Assembly: GCA_964553105.1 (NCBI GenBank)
Contig: CAZKJO010000025.1
Location: 1 to 34,591 of the forward strand
DNA: 34,591 nt
Origin: Profundicola sp964553105
GTDB lineage: Bacteria; Bacteroidota; Bacteroidia; Flavobacteriales; Weeksellaceae
Direction of reading: 5' to 3'
The notes under the pieces are model-generated. The model made no database searches, was not told where the DNA came from, and saw only the letters and a list, made by a program, of their open reading frames with translations. Shown here in pieces: positions 1 to 7,894 of the stretch; positions within the stretch are counted from its first letter, which is position 1; each line of letters opens with the position of its first letter. Position numbers and translations under genes: made by a program.

Positions 1-49
1 AAGATGAATATTAACACTCTTCAATTAAAAGATTCTAATCAATTAGTAT

Positions 50-84
50 AAAAAACCCCTTACAATTTACATTGAAAGGGGTTC
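50..84 (-). terminator. Rho-independent terminator of the rpsF-rpsR-rplI operon
   Basis: An 8-bp stem (AACCCCTT at 54-61 with AAGGGGTT at 76-83) carries an inner CAAT/ATTG stem. On the minus strand it is followed by a T-run (complement of the A-run at 51-55). It lies 22 bases past the rplI stop codon. Confidence 0.85.
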
Positions 85-105
85 TTATTATTTTTTGAGA
101 AGTAA

Positions 106-552
106 TTACTCTGCAATTACATCAAAAGTAAATTCATGCTCAACATCTCTGTGAGGTTTTACTAAACCGTGGTAGTGTCCTAATCTTTTGATAGTTTTAC
201 CTAAGATTTGTACGTGCTTACGCTCTACCTTTACTCCATTTTTGTTTAAGAAGTCAGTTAAATCTGCATTGTTGATAGATCCAAATAATTTGTCTCCTTC
301 ACCAACTTTAGCAGGAATAGCGATTTCTAAACCTTCCATAGAAGAAACGATTTCGTTTGCTTTTGCAATAGCTGCTTCTTCTTGCTCCTTACGAGATTCC
401 ATGATAACATTTAATTCCGCTAAGTTTTTAGGAGTAGCTAATTTTGCTTTTCCATTAGGAATTAAATAGTTTCTTGCATAACCCGGTTTTACAGAAACAA
501 CTTCGTATTCAAAACCAAGATTTTCTAAATCTTCTTGTAATATTACGTTCAT
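106..552 (-). CDS. rplI: 50S ribosomal protein L9
   Basis: Large-subunit protein L9, which binds 23S rRNA near the base of the L1 stalk. The 148 residues match the family length. The N-terminal signature is clear (LGFEYEVVSVKPGYARNYLIP, with only the first residues differing from common homologs), followed by the long connecting helix rich in K, E and A, and a C-terminal domain with the GEGDKLFGSI motif. It is the last gene of the rpsF-rpsR-rplI operon, 21 nt after rpsR, and is followed by a strong terminator. Translation starts at an ATG with no obvious Shine-Dalgarno, as is usual in Bacteroidetes. Confidence 0.97.
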   Translation of the reverse strand: MNVILQEDLENLGFEYEVVSVKPGYARNYLIPNGKAKLATPKNLAELNVIMESRKEQEEAAIAKANEIVSSMEGLEIAIPAKVGEGDKLFGSINNADLTDFLNKNGVKVERKHVQILGKTIKRLGHYHGLVKPHRDVEHEFTFDVIAE

Positions 553-573
553 TTTCTTGTTTTTAAAGGGTTA

Positions 574-876
574 TTATTTCAATAAATCTGTTTCGTAAGG
601 TAAAATCGCCAAATGACGTGCACGCTTAATAGCTTGTGCTACCTTTCTTTGATACTTTAAAGAAGTTCCAGTGTAACGACGAGGTAATATTTTACCTTGC
701 TCATTTACAAACTGTAATAAGAAGTCTGCATCTTTGTAATCAACATATTTAATTCCAAACTTCTTAAATCTACAGAACATTTCTGAAGATTGTGTTTCTA
801 TATCGATGGGAGTTAAGTAACGAATCTCTGATTCACCACCTTCTGCCACTTTCTTTGCCATTTCATCAATTGCCAT
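574..876 (-). CDS. rpsR: 30S ribosomal protein S18
   Basis: Small-subunit protein S18, which pairs with S6 on the platform of the 30S subunit. The 100-residue product has the family core: CRFKK near the middle, DYKDADFLLQFV, and the strongly conserved stretch ILPRRYTGTSLKYQRKVAQA followed by KRARHLAILPY. The first 18 residues are a variable acidic and basic extension typical of flavobacterial S18. The gene sits between rpsF (20 nt upstream) and rplI, the standard Bacteroidetes order without ssb between them. Confidence 0.96.
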   Translation of the reverse strand: MAIDEMAKKVAEGGESEIRYLTPIDIETQSSEMFCRFKKFGIKYVDYKDADFLLQFVNEQGKILPRRYTGTSLKYQRKVAQAIKRARHLAILPYETDLLK

Positions 877-896
877 ATCGCTGTGTTTTTAAAGGA

Positions 897-1238
897 TTAT
901 TTAGAGTTTGCTTTTAATTTTGCTCTTCTATCTTCTGCCCATTCAATTCCGTGCTTGTCTAATTTTACTGTTAAGAAACGTAAAACTCTCTCGTCACGCT
1001 TGAATTGCAATTCTAGATCTGCAATTACATCACCTTGTGCTTTGTATTCTATCATGTGATAGAATCCGTTACGCTTTAACTGGATTTGGTACGCTAATTT
1101 GCGTAATCCCCAGTTTTCTTGATGTACAATCTCTACACCCTTCTCTTTTAAGAAGTTTTCGAATTTTTTAACTGCTTCCTCTACCTGAGCATCAGACAGA
1201 ACGGGAGTTAAAATGAAAACAGTTTCATAATGATTCAT
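897..1238 (-). CDS. rpsF: 30S ribosomal protein S6
   Basis: Small-subunit protein S6, partner of S18. The 113 residues start with the family signature NHYETVFILTPVLSDAQ and contain the conserved NWGLRKLAYQIQ and NGFYHMIEYKA strands of the ferredoxin-like fold. The C-terminus is a short charged tail. It is the first gene of the operon, with a Bacteroidetes -7 box about 25 bases upstream of the ATG. Confidence 0.96.
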   Translation of the reverse strand: MNHYETVFILTPVLSDAQVEEAVKKFENFLKEKGVEIVHQENWGLRKLAYQIQLKRNGFYHMIEYKAQGDVIADLELQFKRDERVLRFLTVKLDKHGIEWAEDRRAKLKANSK

Positions 1239-1262
1239 CTATAAAAAATTTAAATTGGAGTG

Positions 1263-1270
1263 CAAAAGTA
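1263..1270 (-). promoter_or_regulatory. -7 box of the rpsF operon promoter
   Basis: On the minus strand this reads TACTTTTG, an exact match to the Bacteroidetes -7 consensus TAnnTTTG, followed by CACTCC. It implies a very short leader before the rpsF ATG at 1238. I see no clean -33 TTG at the expected distance. Confidence 0.65.
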
Positions 1271-1555
1271 AAACATTATTTCAAATTAGAAAAATATCTT
1301 ACCCTGCTTTTTTAACTAATCCAACAAAATTAAGCCTATTCAAACAATAAATCTATTTTTAAGCAAATTATTTATGAAAGTCCTCGTAAAATATTTAATA
1401 GATTTTGGTTAAATATTTCTATTTATGATTAATTTTTAATCATCTTTAAACCTGCTTTGGAACGCTAAATTGCTTCTGGTGACTATTTTTGATTAACAGG
1501 TGAATAATGTAAATAACAATATTATTTGCTCATTTATATTTTATAATATTTTAAG
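1271..1555. other. Divergent AT-rich intergenic region (rpsF / FAD oxidoreductase)
   Basis: About 285 bases without an open reading frame that resembles a protein. It separates the divergent ribosomal operon and the oxidoreductase gene. Apart from the two promoter candidates at its edges I see no terminator, RNA gene or strong repeat in it. Confidence 0.5.
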
Positions 1556-1584
1556 TTGAAAGTCAACCACAAAACGTACTTTTA
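1556..1584 (+). promoter_or_regulatory. Possible promoter of the FAD-dependent oxidoreductase gene
   Basis: TTG at 1556-1558, then 18 bases, then TACTTTTA at 1577-1584, one mismatch from TAnnTTTG. A start of transcription around 1590 would leave about 20 bases before the ATG at 1610. This reading makes the in-frame TTG at 1556 a -33 element rather than a start codon. Confidence 0.35.
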
Positions 1585-1609
1585 TTTAAATAAAAAATTT
1601 ACCTTCCAT

Positions 1610-2812
1610 ATGGATTTACATACAGGTTTACCCTTTTGGCTAATTAAAAATGGTCTTTCACATAATTATCCTTCGCTCCAAAAGGATGCTAAGACTAAGG
1701 TCGTCATATTAGGTGGTGGAATTACAGGTGCAATTCAGGCTTACTTTCTTGCCAAAGCTAAAATAGATTTTATTTTACTAGAAAAAAGAAGCATCGGTCT
1801 AGGTAGTACCTCAGCTTCCACGGCTCTATTGCAATATCAAATAGATGAGCCATTATCTAGCTTAATTGAGAAAGTTGGTAAAAACAATGCCATTCGCGCC
1901 TATGAATTATGCGCAGAAAGCATTCAAACCATAAAATCCATCTCAAAAGACATAGGACACGAAAATTATCAAACTCATCCAACGCTATTTTATGCAAGTT
2001 ATAAAAAAGACGTGCCTTTAATAGAAAAGGAATATCAAATACATAAAGAGGCAGGTTTTGATGTTGAGTTATGGGGTCAAAGTAAGATTAAGAAAAATTT
2101 TAATTTAGATTTTCCAGCTGCCTTATATAGCCGACATTCGGCACAAATCGATGCTTTTAAATTCTGTCATCAATGTATGCAATATGCAATAAATAATGGT
2201 CAACAAATTTATGATAGAACAGATGTTGTTGATATTAAACATAAAAATGACGGCGTTAAAATCGAAACTGCCGATGGTTATACTATTCAAGCTGAATGGT
2301 TGATTTATGCTACAGGTTATGAAGTGGTGGATTTTATTTCAAAAGACATTGTAAATTTAAATTCAACTTGGGCTATAGTAAGTGAACAATTTGATGACAT
2401 AGAAGAATTTTGGCATGAAAACGCATTAATATGGGAAACCAAACTCCCCTATCTATACATGCGTACCACCGCAGATCATCGTATTATGTTAGGTGGACGC
2501 GATGAAAACACCAATAATCCAAAGAGAAGACTGGAGGCTTTAAAAGAAAAATCAAAAAAACTAGCTACTGATTTCGCTAAATTATTTCCGAAATATGAAT
2601 TTGTTCCAGAATTTTCTTGGTCTGGCACTTTTGGTAGTACGAAAGATGGACTTCCCTATATAGGTAAATATAAAAACAAACCACAAGGACTTTTTGCTTT
2701 AGGTTTTGGAGGAAATGGAATCACTTTTAGCACTATTGCAGCCGAAATGCTTCGCGATGAAATTCTAGAAAAAGACAATCAAAACATTAAAATTTTTGCT
2801 TTTGATCGATAA
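1610..2812 (+). CDS. FAD-dependent oxidoreductase, DAO family
   Basis: Flavoprotein of the D-amino-acid oxidase/glycine oxidase superfamily (DAO). These enzymes oxidise an amine or amino acid; the substrate here cannot be told. Near residue 30 is the Rossmann dinucleotide-binding strand VVILGGGITGA (GxGxxG), followed by an acidic residue at the end of strand 2 (LLEKR) and SASTALLQYQ. The C-terminus has the second FAD-contact region, GTFGSTKDGLPYIG and ALGFGGNGITFS. No Rieske domain follows. The reading frame is open from a TTG at 1556, but I chose the ATG at 1610: homologs begin with a short segment like MDLHTGLPFWLIKNGL, and the TTG fits a promoter element. The gene stands alone, divergent from rpsF. 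Confidence 0.85.
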   Translation: MDLHTGLPFWLIKNGLSHNYPSLQKDAKTKVVILGGGITGAIQAYFLAKAKIDFILLEKRSIGLGSTSASTALLQYQIDEPLSSLIEKVGKNNAIRAYELCAESIQTIKSISKDIGHENYQTHPTLFYASYKKDVPLIEKEYQIHKEAGFDVELWGQSKIKKNFNLDFPAALYSRHSAQIDAFKFCHQCMQYAINNGQQIYDRTDVVDIKHKNDGVKIETADGYTIQAEWLIYATGYEVVDFISKDIVNLNSTWAIVSEQFDDIEEFWHENALIWETKLPYLYMRTTADHRIMLGGRDENTNNPKRRLEALKEKSKKLATDFAKLFPKYEFVPEFSWSGTFGSTKDGLPYIGKYKNKPQGLFALGFGGNGITFSTIAAEMLRDEILEKDNQNIKIFAFDR

Positions 2813-2900
2813 TACAAAATGCTTGTTAATTTGGGATTAAAAATTTAAAAAATGAGATAATTGGAATGAAATTCGCATCCATTTAATTAAAATAATTATT

Positions 2901-3598
2901 ATGAAACTACAGAACAAGAAAGTTGCGATTTTATCAGAAAATGGATTCGAAGAATCAGAGTTATTTGAACCTTTTAATCGCTTAAAAAAAGAAGGAGCTG
3001 ATGTTAAGATTATCTCAACCAAGTCAGGTGAGATTCAAGGTATGAAAGGAAAGGAATGGACGAAAAAAATAAAAGTAGACCAAACCGTTGATGAAGTATC
3101 TTCATCAGATTTTGATGCATTGGTATTGCCAGGAGGGGTTATTAATCCTGATGCTTTAAGAAATAATGAGAAAGCTGTGGATTTCGTAAAACAATTTTCA
3201 GATAAGAATATGCCGATTGCTTCAATTTGCCATGGCCCTCAAGTTTTAATTAATGCGGAAGCCGTGAGCGGTAAAAAGATGACTTCATATAGTTCTATTA
3301 GAAAAGATTTAGAGAACGCAGGAGCCCATTGGGTTGACGAAGAAGTTGTTGTTGATCAAGGATTAGTGACCAGTAGAAATCCNNNNNNNNNNNNNNNNNN
3401 NNNNNNNNNNNNNNNNNNNNNNNNNNNNNNNNNNNNNNNNNNNNNNNNNNNNNNNNNNNNNNNNNNNNNNNNNNNNNNNNNNATTGGGTTGACGAAGAAG
3501 TTGTTGTTGATCAAGGATTAGTGACCAGTAGAAATCCAGATGACTTACCTGCATTTATGGATAAAATGGTTGAAGAAATTGGAGAAGGAAAACATTAA
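2901..3598 (+). CDS. DJ-1/PfpI family protein (type 1 glutamine amidotransferase-like), interrupted by a false assembly gap
   Basis: Member of the DJ-1/PfpI superfamily (YhbO/PfpI type), proposed in the literature to act in protein or nucleotide deglycation or stress protection. Visible features are the N-terminal strand KVAILSENGFEESEL with its conserved Glu, LVLPGG, and the nucleophile elbow SICHGP with its Cys. A 100-N run occupies 3383-3482. The 55 bases before it (3328-3382) are repeated exactly after it (3483-3537), so the two contig ends overlap. Collapsing the duplicate gives a 543-nt open frame of 180 residues ending in DDLPAFMDKMVEEIGEGKH and a stop at 3598, which is the normal family length. 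Translating straight through the N run gives a false frame and a premature stop at 3521. Confidence 0.85.
3328..3537. other. False scaffold gap flanked by a 55-nt perfect duplication
   Basis: Bases 3328-3382 and 3483-3537 are identical and flank exactly 100 N. This is the signature of two contigs that overlap but were joined with a placeholder gap. Removing the N run and one copy restores the reading frame of the PfpI-family gene. Confidence 0.9.
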
Positions 3599-3619
3599 TA
3601 AATTTTTTAATATTCCCGC

Positions 3620-3660
3620 AAAAAAGTGCTATTTACCCATTGGTTTTTAGCACTTTTTTT
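3620..3660. terminator. Bidirectional rho-independent terminator
   Basis: Stem AAAAAAGTGCTA (3620-3631) pairs with TAGCACTTTTTT (from 3648) across a 16-base loop. It is followed by a T-run on the plus strand and by a matching T-run on the minus strand. It serves the PfpI-family gene from the left and the cbb3 oxidase operon from the right. Confidence 0.85.
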
Positions 3661-3750
3661 CGTTGTTAAATTTTATTCACAAAATAAAAAGTTCCTTCTC
3701 ACAAAAATGCTCGAAGAAACTTTCCAATAATTAAGGACTGAACAATTTAG

Positions 3751-4161
3751 TTATAAATCAACAGGGTTAAAGTAATTTAATAAGTAAAAGACTCCAAAGA
3801 TTAGGACAAGCATAATGATTACCCAAATCCATGTAGGTGTACTTTGTGGTGTTTCACTCCCTTGTAGGAAAAAGGTTTCACTCCCTTTATTCACATAGGC
3901 ATTTATCATAATCGGTACTTCACCAAATACCGTAGCATTTTTCTGCAAGCCTTCCACAGAGATAGATGGGCCATTTGCCACGGTGAAAGGTATAATTTCT
4001 ATTCCCTCTAAACCACTCGCATCTTGGCTCACGATTTTAAGCGTATGCTCGCCATCCACCATTTTGTTCGTATTTAACTGAAAATGGGTAGGTGCAATGA
4101 GCTCAGCTAAAGGCGTTTCTGAATCGTCTAAAAACAATATTACTTTACAATTACTGTCCAT
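3751..4161 (-). CDS. Putative oxidase-associated membrane-anchored protein, Ig-like fold
   Basis: 136 residues, function not recognised. The N-terminal 100 residues look like a beta-sandwich (alternating hydrophobic strands, GEHTLKIVSQDASG, IPFTVANGPSISV). The C-terminus is one strong transmembrane helix (TWIWVIIMLVLIFGVFYLL). No N-terminal signal peptide is visible, so the protein is tail-anchored or its topology is unusual. It overlaps the preceding gene by 11 nt and is last in the oxidase operon, which argues for an accessory subunit or assembly role. The product is inferred from context only. Confidence 0.7.
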   Translation of the reverse strand: MDSNCKVILFLDDSETPLAELIAPTHFQLNTNKMVDGEHTLKIVSQDASGLEGIEIIPFTVANGPSISVEGLQKNATVFGEVPIMINAYVNKGSETFFLQGSETPQSTPTWIWVIIMLVLIFGVFYLLNYFNPVDL

Positions 4162-4414
4162 AATTCAAAATTTTGCGTTTAATATGCTGAACTGATTTCT
4201 CCCGAGGAAAGAATGTATATTTTATAAAATATATAAATGTGACCAATACAATAATAGCCGTAGCCGTGATGATAATGTAATCACTATCTCCTGTGGGACC
4301 TGTTCCGTGAGTGATTCCTTTAAGTAATTCTGGTTGCTGTTTTTCACATGCTGGACATGCCATGACAATATAACCTAACAACATGAAAATTATATAACTT
4401 ATTTTCTTAATCAT
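4151..4414 (-). CDS. Small oxidase-operon membrane protein with CPAC motif
   Basis: 87 residues, function not recognised. It has an N-terminal hydrophobic signal or membrane segment ending in VMACPAC (Cys20 and Cys23), which could be a lipobox with Cys20 as the acylated residue or a CxxC metal site. A second transmembrane helix lies around residues 46-68 (YIIITATAIIVLVTFIYFI), followed by a basic tail. It lies 15 nt after the cytochrome gene and overlaps the next gene by 11 nt. A role in oxidase assembly or as a small subunit is inferred from the operon only. Confidence 0.65.
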   Translation of the reverse strand: MIKKISYIIFMLLGYIVMACPACEKQQPELLKGITHGTGPTGDSDYIIITATAIIVLVTFIYFIKYTFFPREKSVQHIKRKILNYGQ

Positions 4415-4429
4415 GATTTTAAATTTTAA

Positions 4430-5524
4430 TTATGAAACATCTAAATCTGCACTATCAACCTCAGCTTCGACTTCTTGTATAACACCACCCGGTGCTGCTT
4501 CGTCTGCAGAAGGCAATTCTCCGGCCTCTAATTGATCTATCCATTTTTGAACTTCTTCTTCAGTAACCGTAGAAGCAGAATTCCCCCAACTTGTTCTCTC
4601 GTGGTTTATAATAGCGGCAATTTCTGCAGCTGTTAAATTAGCAGTTCCTCCAATTCCTGGCATTGGACCATATCCTTCACTCACCCTTCCAGAGTAACCA
4701 TTTAAGATAATATCTACAATAATTGCAGGATTTTCTCCTGTTACAATGGGGCTTCCTGCAAGTGGCGGAAAAGCACCCGGCAATCCTTCACCATTGGCTT
4801 GGTGACAAGTCTGACAGTGCGCTTGATATAACATAGCTCCATCAGGTAAAGCTCCTTCACCGGCGGCAGCTGCGTTTTTCTTAGACTCTTCAATTTTATA
4901 TAAAAACTCCGGATCGGGTGTACCATCTGGTAATGGTACTTGTTTTAAGGACTGTAAATAAGCCACTAAATCTAAAGCTTCTTGAGTCGCTACCACTTTT
5001 CCTTGGTATCCATTTAAATATTCTTCGGGCACATTGACTACCACTTCTCCGTCTTTAGGAGAAGTTTTCTTTATAAATAAAAACGGGAAAGATGGCATAA
5101 TGGACTCTTTAACCAAAATACGTGGATTATATAAGTGAGTTAAATTCCAATCTAAACTTCCTTGTCTATTTCCAACATCTGTTAAATCCGGGCCCGTTCT
5201 TTCAGTTCCCATTAAGGTAGCTGTATTACGCCAAAAATCCGTTCTAGTGATTAAAGCATAATCAGCGGCAACGCTTGGCCTACTACCAAAAACCGCATCC
5301 ATATCTACGTTTCTCACTTGTTGAGTGTGACAAGCCACACAACCGTTGGCTATATAAATATGCTTACCTCTCATCTGCTGCTCTGTTAAAAGACTATCGC
5401 CAGGCAAAGGTTGATTAATTCCTTCGTTTAAAACAGCAGGTTGTATGGCGACAAAGTATGTTAACACTAAGAACATACCTATCGCAGTTAAAAATAATTT
5501 ATTATGATCGTTATACCATTCCAT
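4430..5524 (-). CDS. ccoO: cbb3-type oxidase cytochrome c subunit, CcoO-like domain fused to a second cytochrome c domain
   Basis: Membrane-anchored dihaem cytochrome c that would pass electrons to the catalytic subunit encoded just upstream. One N-terminal transmembrane helix (residues 10-28) is followed by a CcoO-type domain: haem site CVACH at 62-66, then GSRPSVAADYALITRTDFWRN and GTERTGPDL, with likely axial Met143 in SIMPSF. After a linker, a second class I cytochrome c domain carries CQTCH at 237-241, GEGLPGAFPPLAGS and likely axial Met288 (GPMPG). This second domain stands in for a separate CcoP. The tail from about residue 310 is acidic and low in complexity. It starts 8 nt after the ccoN stop. 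Confidence 0.9.
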   Translation of the reverse strand: MEWYNDHNKLFLTAIGMFLVLTYFVAIQPAVLNEGINQPLPGDSLLTEQQMRGKHIYIANGCVACHTQQVRNVDMDAVFGSRPSVAADYALITRTDFWRNTATLMGTERTGPDLTDVGNRQGSLDWNLTHLYNPRILVKESIMPSFPFLFIKKTSPKDGEVVVNVPEEYLNGYQGKVVATQEALDLVAYLQSLKQVPLPDGTPDPEFLYKIEESKKNAAAAGEGALPDGAMLYQAHCQTCHQANGEGLPGAFPPLAGSPIVTGENPAIIVDIILNGYSGRVSEGYGPMPGIGGTANLTAAEIAAIINHERTSWGNSASTVTEEEVQKWIDQLEAGELPSADEAAPGGVIQEVEAEVDSADLDVS

Positions 5525-5532
5525 TTCTAAAG

Positions 5533-7341
5533 TTATTTTTGAGTTTGTACTTCATCTTTCTGCAATACTTGCGCAACTGATTTCGGAACATCTACTTTGT
5601 CCCTTCCAAACATCATTTGATAAAGGTTATATGCAAATACAAAATGTGAAAACCACATCAACGTACCACCAATCGCCCTCCATAACCAGTAAGGCGCCAT
5701 CAACTCCAAACTACCCACAAAAGGAAGTTTTTCCATCCAATAGTATCCTTTTAGCGTACTTCCGTACATTAATGGAACTATATAAAATAATAAACCAATA
5801 AAAGCTAACCAGAAATGAACTCCAACAAATGCTTTAGAGGTTTCTTTTTGTGTTATTCTAGGTATAATTGCATACATACTTGCCCACAAAAAGAAGGTAA
5901 TAATTCCATACATTGTCATGTGCGAGTGTGCTACTGTGAAATCTGTAAAGTGCCATATTAAATTCGCACTTCTAAAAGCCTCTGCTGTACCTTGTAATGA
6001 TCCCGTAAAGTAAAACACGATTCCCACCAAAAAGAATGGTAAAACATAACTAGAAGCTAATTTGTACCAACCATTTTTAAAGGTCATCAAGAAGTTCGTT
6101 GTACCGGCGAATACGGGTATAATCATTCCAATACTACCAAAAATAGCTACCGTTTGCAACCACCACGGTATGGAACTAAATATAAAATGATGTGTACCAA
6201 TTAAGGTATAGAAAAGAATTTGTGACCAAAAGGCTAGAATACCTAAACTATACGAGAATATGGGTTTATCTAAAGCAAATGGCAAATAATAATACACCAA
6301 TCCAAGCGTCAACATCATAAACCACATTCCTACGGCTTGGTGCATATAATATCCCTGTGCAATGGTTTCTCCTAATCCTTGTTGCCAAAATGGAAGATAA
6401 CCCACCAAACCAATTGTCATAAAGAACATCAGTGCTGCTACAATGTACCAATTCGAGATATAAATCTCCACCGCTTTTCTCATGGCGATAGTTTTCCAGA
6501 AATTAACCAAGGTCAAGGCTACTCCTATAATCATCATTCCCATGATGGGCCAGATATATTCGCGGTATTCTCCTCCACCATTATTAATTCCCATCATAAG
6601 ACTGATGCTTCCCAAAAGAACGGTAAGATTAATTAGAATTAAAGTCCACCAACCTAATGAATAACTATAGAGTCGATAATTTCCTACCCGAGGTACACAG
6701 AAATAAGCTAATCCCAACATTCCAAGCGAGCCCCAACCCCAGAAAACAGCGTTGGTGTGCACCGGTCTTAGTCGTCCGAAATTTAGCCAACTTAAACTAT
6801 CAGCTTCCGGAGCTACGAATTTAATTCCTAAATATTCACCTACTGTTGTACCAAACAACAACCAAAAAGTCGCTGAAATTAAATAAGCAAATACTAATTT
6901 CTTTAGTTTCGGCTCAACTGGGATTTTACCTTGATTTGGCTTTTTAAATCTAAAAAACGGAACACTTGGCGGCTCCACAGATAATAATCCCAAAACATCT
7001 TTAGGCTCTGCATTACCCCGAAGCTTGTTTTTTTCGATTTTGTAAGTTTTCTTATGCATCATTCCTTTGATGAGTGCTTTGGCATCTTCTTTTGGAATCG
7101 ATTTAAGATAACTAATTAATTTTTCGGCTTTATTGTAGCTGATTTTTTTCTCCTGAATCATGAGATATTGATTGACCTTGAAGAAAATCAAGACCAATAA
7201 CAACACAAATAGAATTCCCAAAAGAATTAAAGTTATAATGACTCCTCCTTCTTTTAATGGGTTATCACTCACTTCAACTTCTTGCCCAAAACCTACCAAC
7301 ATAGGTAGTATAAGCGTAGATAAACCTAGCAACTTTTTCAT
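5533..7341 (-). CDS. ccoN: cbb3-type cytochrome c oxidase catalytic subunit I, with N-terminal extension
   Basis: Haem-copper oxidase of the C family: reduces O2 to water at low oxygen and pumps protons. Ligand residues are all visible: His195 (LRPVHTN) and His474 for low-spin haem b, His334 (YMHQAVG) and His384/His385 (GTHHF) for CuB, His472 (TVAHSH) for haem b3, and Tyr378 six residues before His384, the spacing of the cross-linked Tyr in known CcoN. About a dozen transmembrane helices follow residue 145. Unusually, the first 145 residues add a signal-like helix (1-20), a second helix (33-54) and a charged soluble stretch not found in classical CcoN of about 475 residues. It overlaps the upstream small gene by 4 nt (ATGA). 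Confidence 0.92.
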   Translation of the reverse strand: MKKLLGLSTLILPMLVGFGQEVEVSDNPLKEGGVIITLILLGILFVLLLVLIFFKVNQYLMIQEKKISYNKAEKLISYLKSIPKEDAKALIKGMMHKKTYKIEKNKLRGNAEPKDVLGLLSVEPPSVPFFRFKKPNQGKIPVEPKLKKLVFAYLISATFWLLFGTTVGEYLGIKFVAPEADSLSWLNFGRLRPVHTNAVFWGWGSLGMLGLAYFCVPRVGNYRLYSYSLGWWTLILINLTVLLGSISLMMGINNGGGEYREYIWPIMGMMIIGVALTLVNFWKTIAMRKAVEIYISNWYIVAALMFFMTIGLVGYLPFWQQGLGETIAQGYYMHQAVGMWFMMLTLGLVYYYLPFALDKPIFSYSLGILAFWSQILFYTLIGTHHFIFSSIPWWLQTVAIFGSIGMIIPVFAGTTNFLMTFKNGWYKLASSYVLPFFLVGIVFYFTGSLQGTAEAFRSANLIWHFTDFTVAHSHMTMYGIITFFLWASMYAIIPRITQKETSKAFVGVHFWLAFIGLLFYIVPLMYGSTLKGYYWMEKLPFVGSLELMAPYWLWRAIGGTLMWFSHFVFAYNLYQMMFGRDKVDVPKSVAQVLQKDEVQTQK

Positions 7342-7553
7342 GAGTTAAGATTTAATTGTTCTTTCAATGCTATAAGTTCATCGTCGGTGAAATTTGCTAA
7401 TTGCTCTTGTGCCCAAACTCCATCAACTTTCTCATTTCTTTCAGACTTTACCAACTCTATTATACTACCCACTCTCACCAAGAGCCAAACCAGCATGATG
7501 AGAAAGATTAGTAAAAAGAGAATGGCGATTAAATTTAATCCAAAATCCTGCAT
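7338..7553 (-). CDS. Small membrane protein, first gene of the cbb3 oxidase operon
   Basis: 71 residues with one transmembrane helix (ILFLLIFLIMLVWLLV, about residues 10-26) and a charged tail containing NFTDDELIALKEQLN. Its stop overlaps the ccoN start (ATGA), which implies translational coupling. By size and position it resembles CcoQ or CcoS-type small subunits, but I see no diagnostic motif and do not assign either. Confidence 0.7.
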   Translation of the reverse strand: MQDFGLNLIAILFLLIFLIMLVWLLVRVGSIIELVKSERNEKVDGVWAQEQLANFTDDELIALKEQLNLNS

Positions 7554-7894
7554 ATTTCTTTACATTTTTTTAATGATTCAAAAGTTATTTAATTGACTTT
7601 AAGAGGATAAAAAGATCCTATAATCTCTTAAATAATTTATGAATATTATTAATCTTCAACTTTAAGGCTAATGTAAAACCTTTTTGTTACATATCAAACC
7701 AAAATTTATTATTTTAATAACAATTAGGTATTAGAATTGCTAAATAGATAATTTTGTTCCTTTTTTTATAAAAATAGCAAGGTTTTTGCCTAAATGATTT
7801 CTATTGCTTTATTACCTTTACTAAATTCTAATATTAACAAAACTCAAAACGCTAATAATCTTAAATTTAGCAACTAATTAATTCGCCAATACCT
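7554..7894. other. Divergent promoter region between oxidase operon and topoisomerase IB
   Basis: 341 AT-rich bases with no coding potential. It must hold the promoters of both flanking genes. I found no exact TAnnTTTG box and no FNR-type TTGAT-N4-ATCAA site. A weak hairpin lies near 7601-7629 (AAGAGGAT / ATCTCTT). Confidence 0.4.

Noticed and set aside
1556..1609. TTG start adding 18 residues to the FAD oxidoreductase
   Set aside because: Homologs start near the ATG at 1610 and the TTG fits a -33 promoter element with a -7-like box 18 bases on.
2901..3521. Reading through the N run of the PfpI gene to a stop at 3521
   Set aside because: The run is a placeholder between overlapping contigs; the frame after it is artificial.
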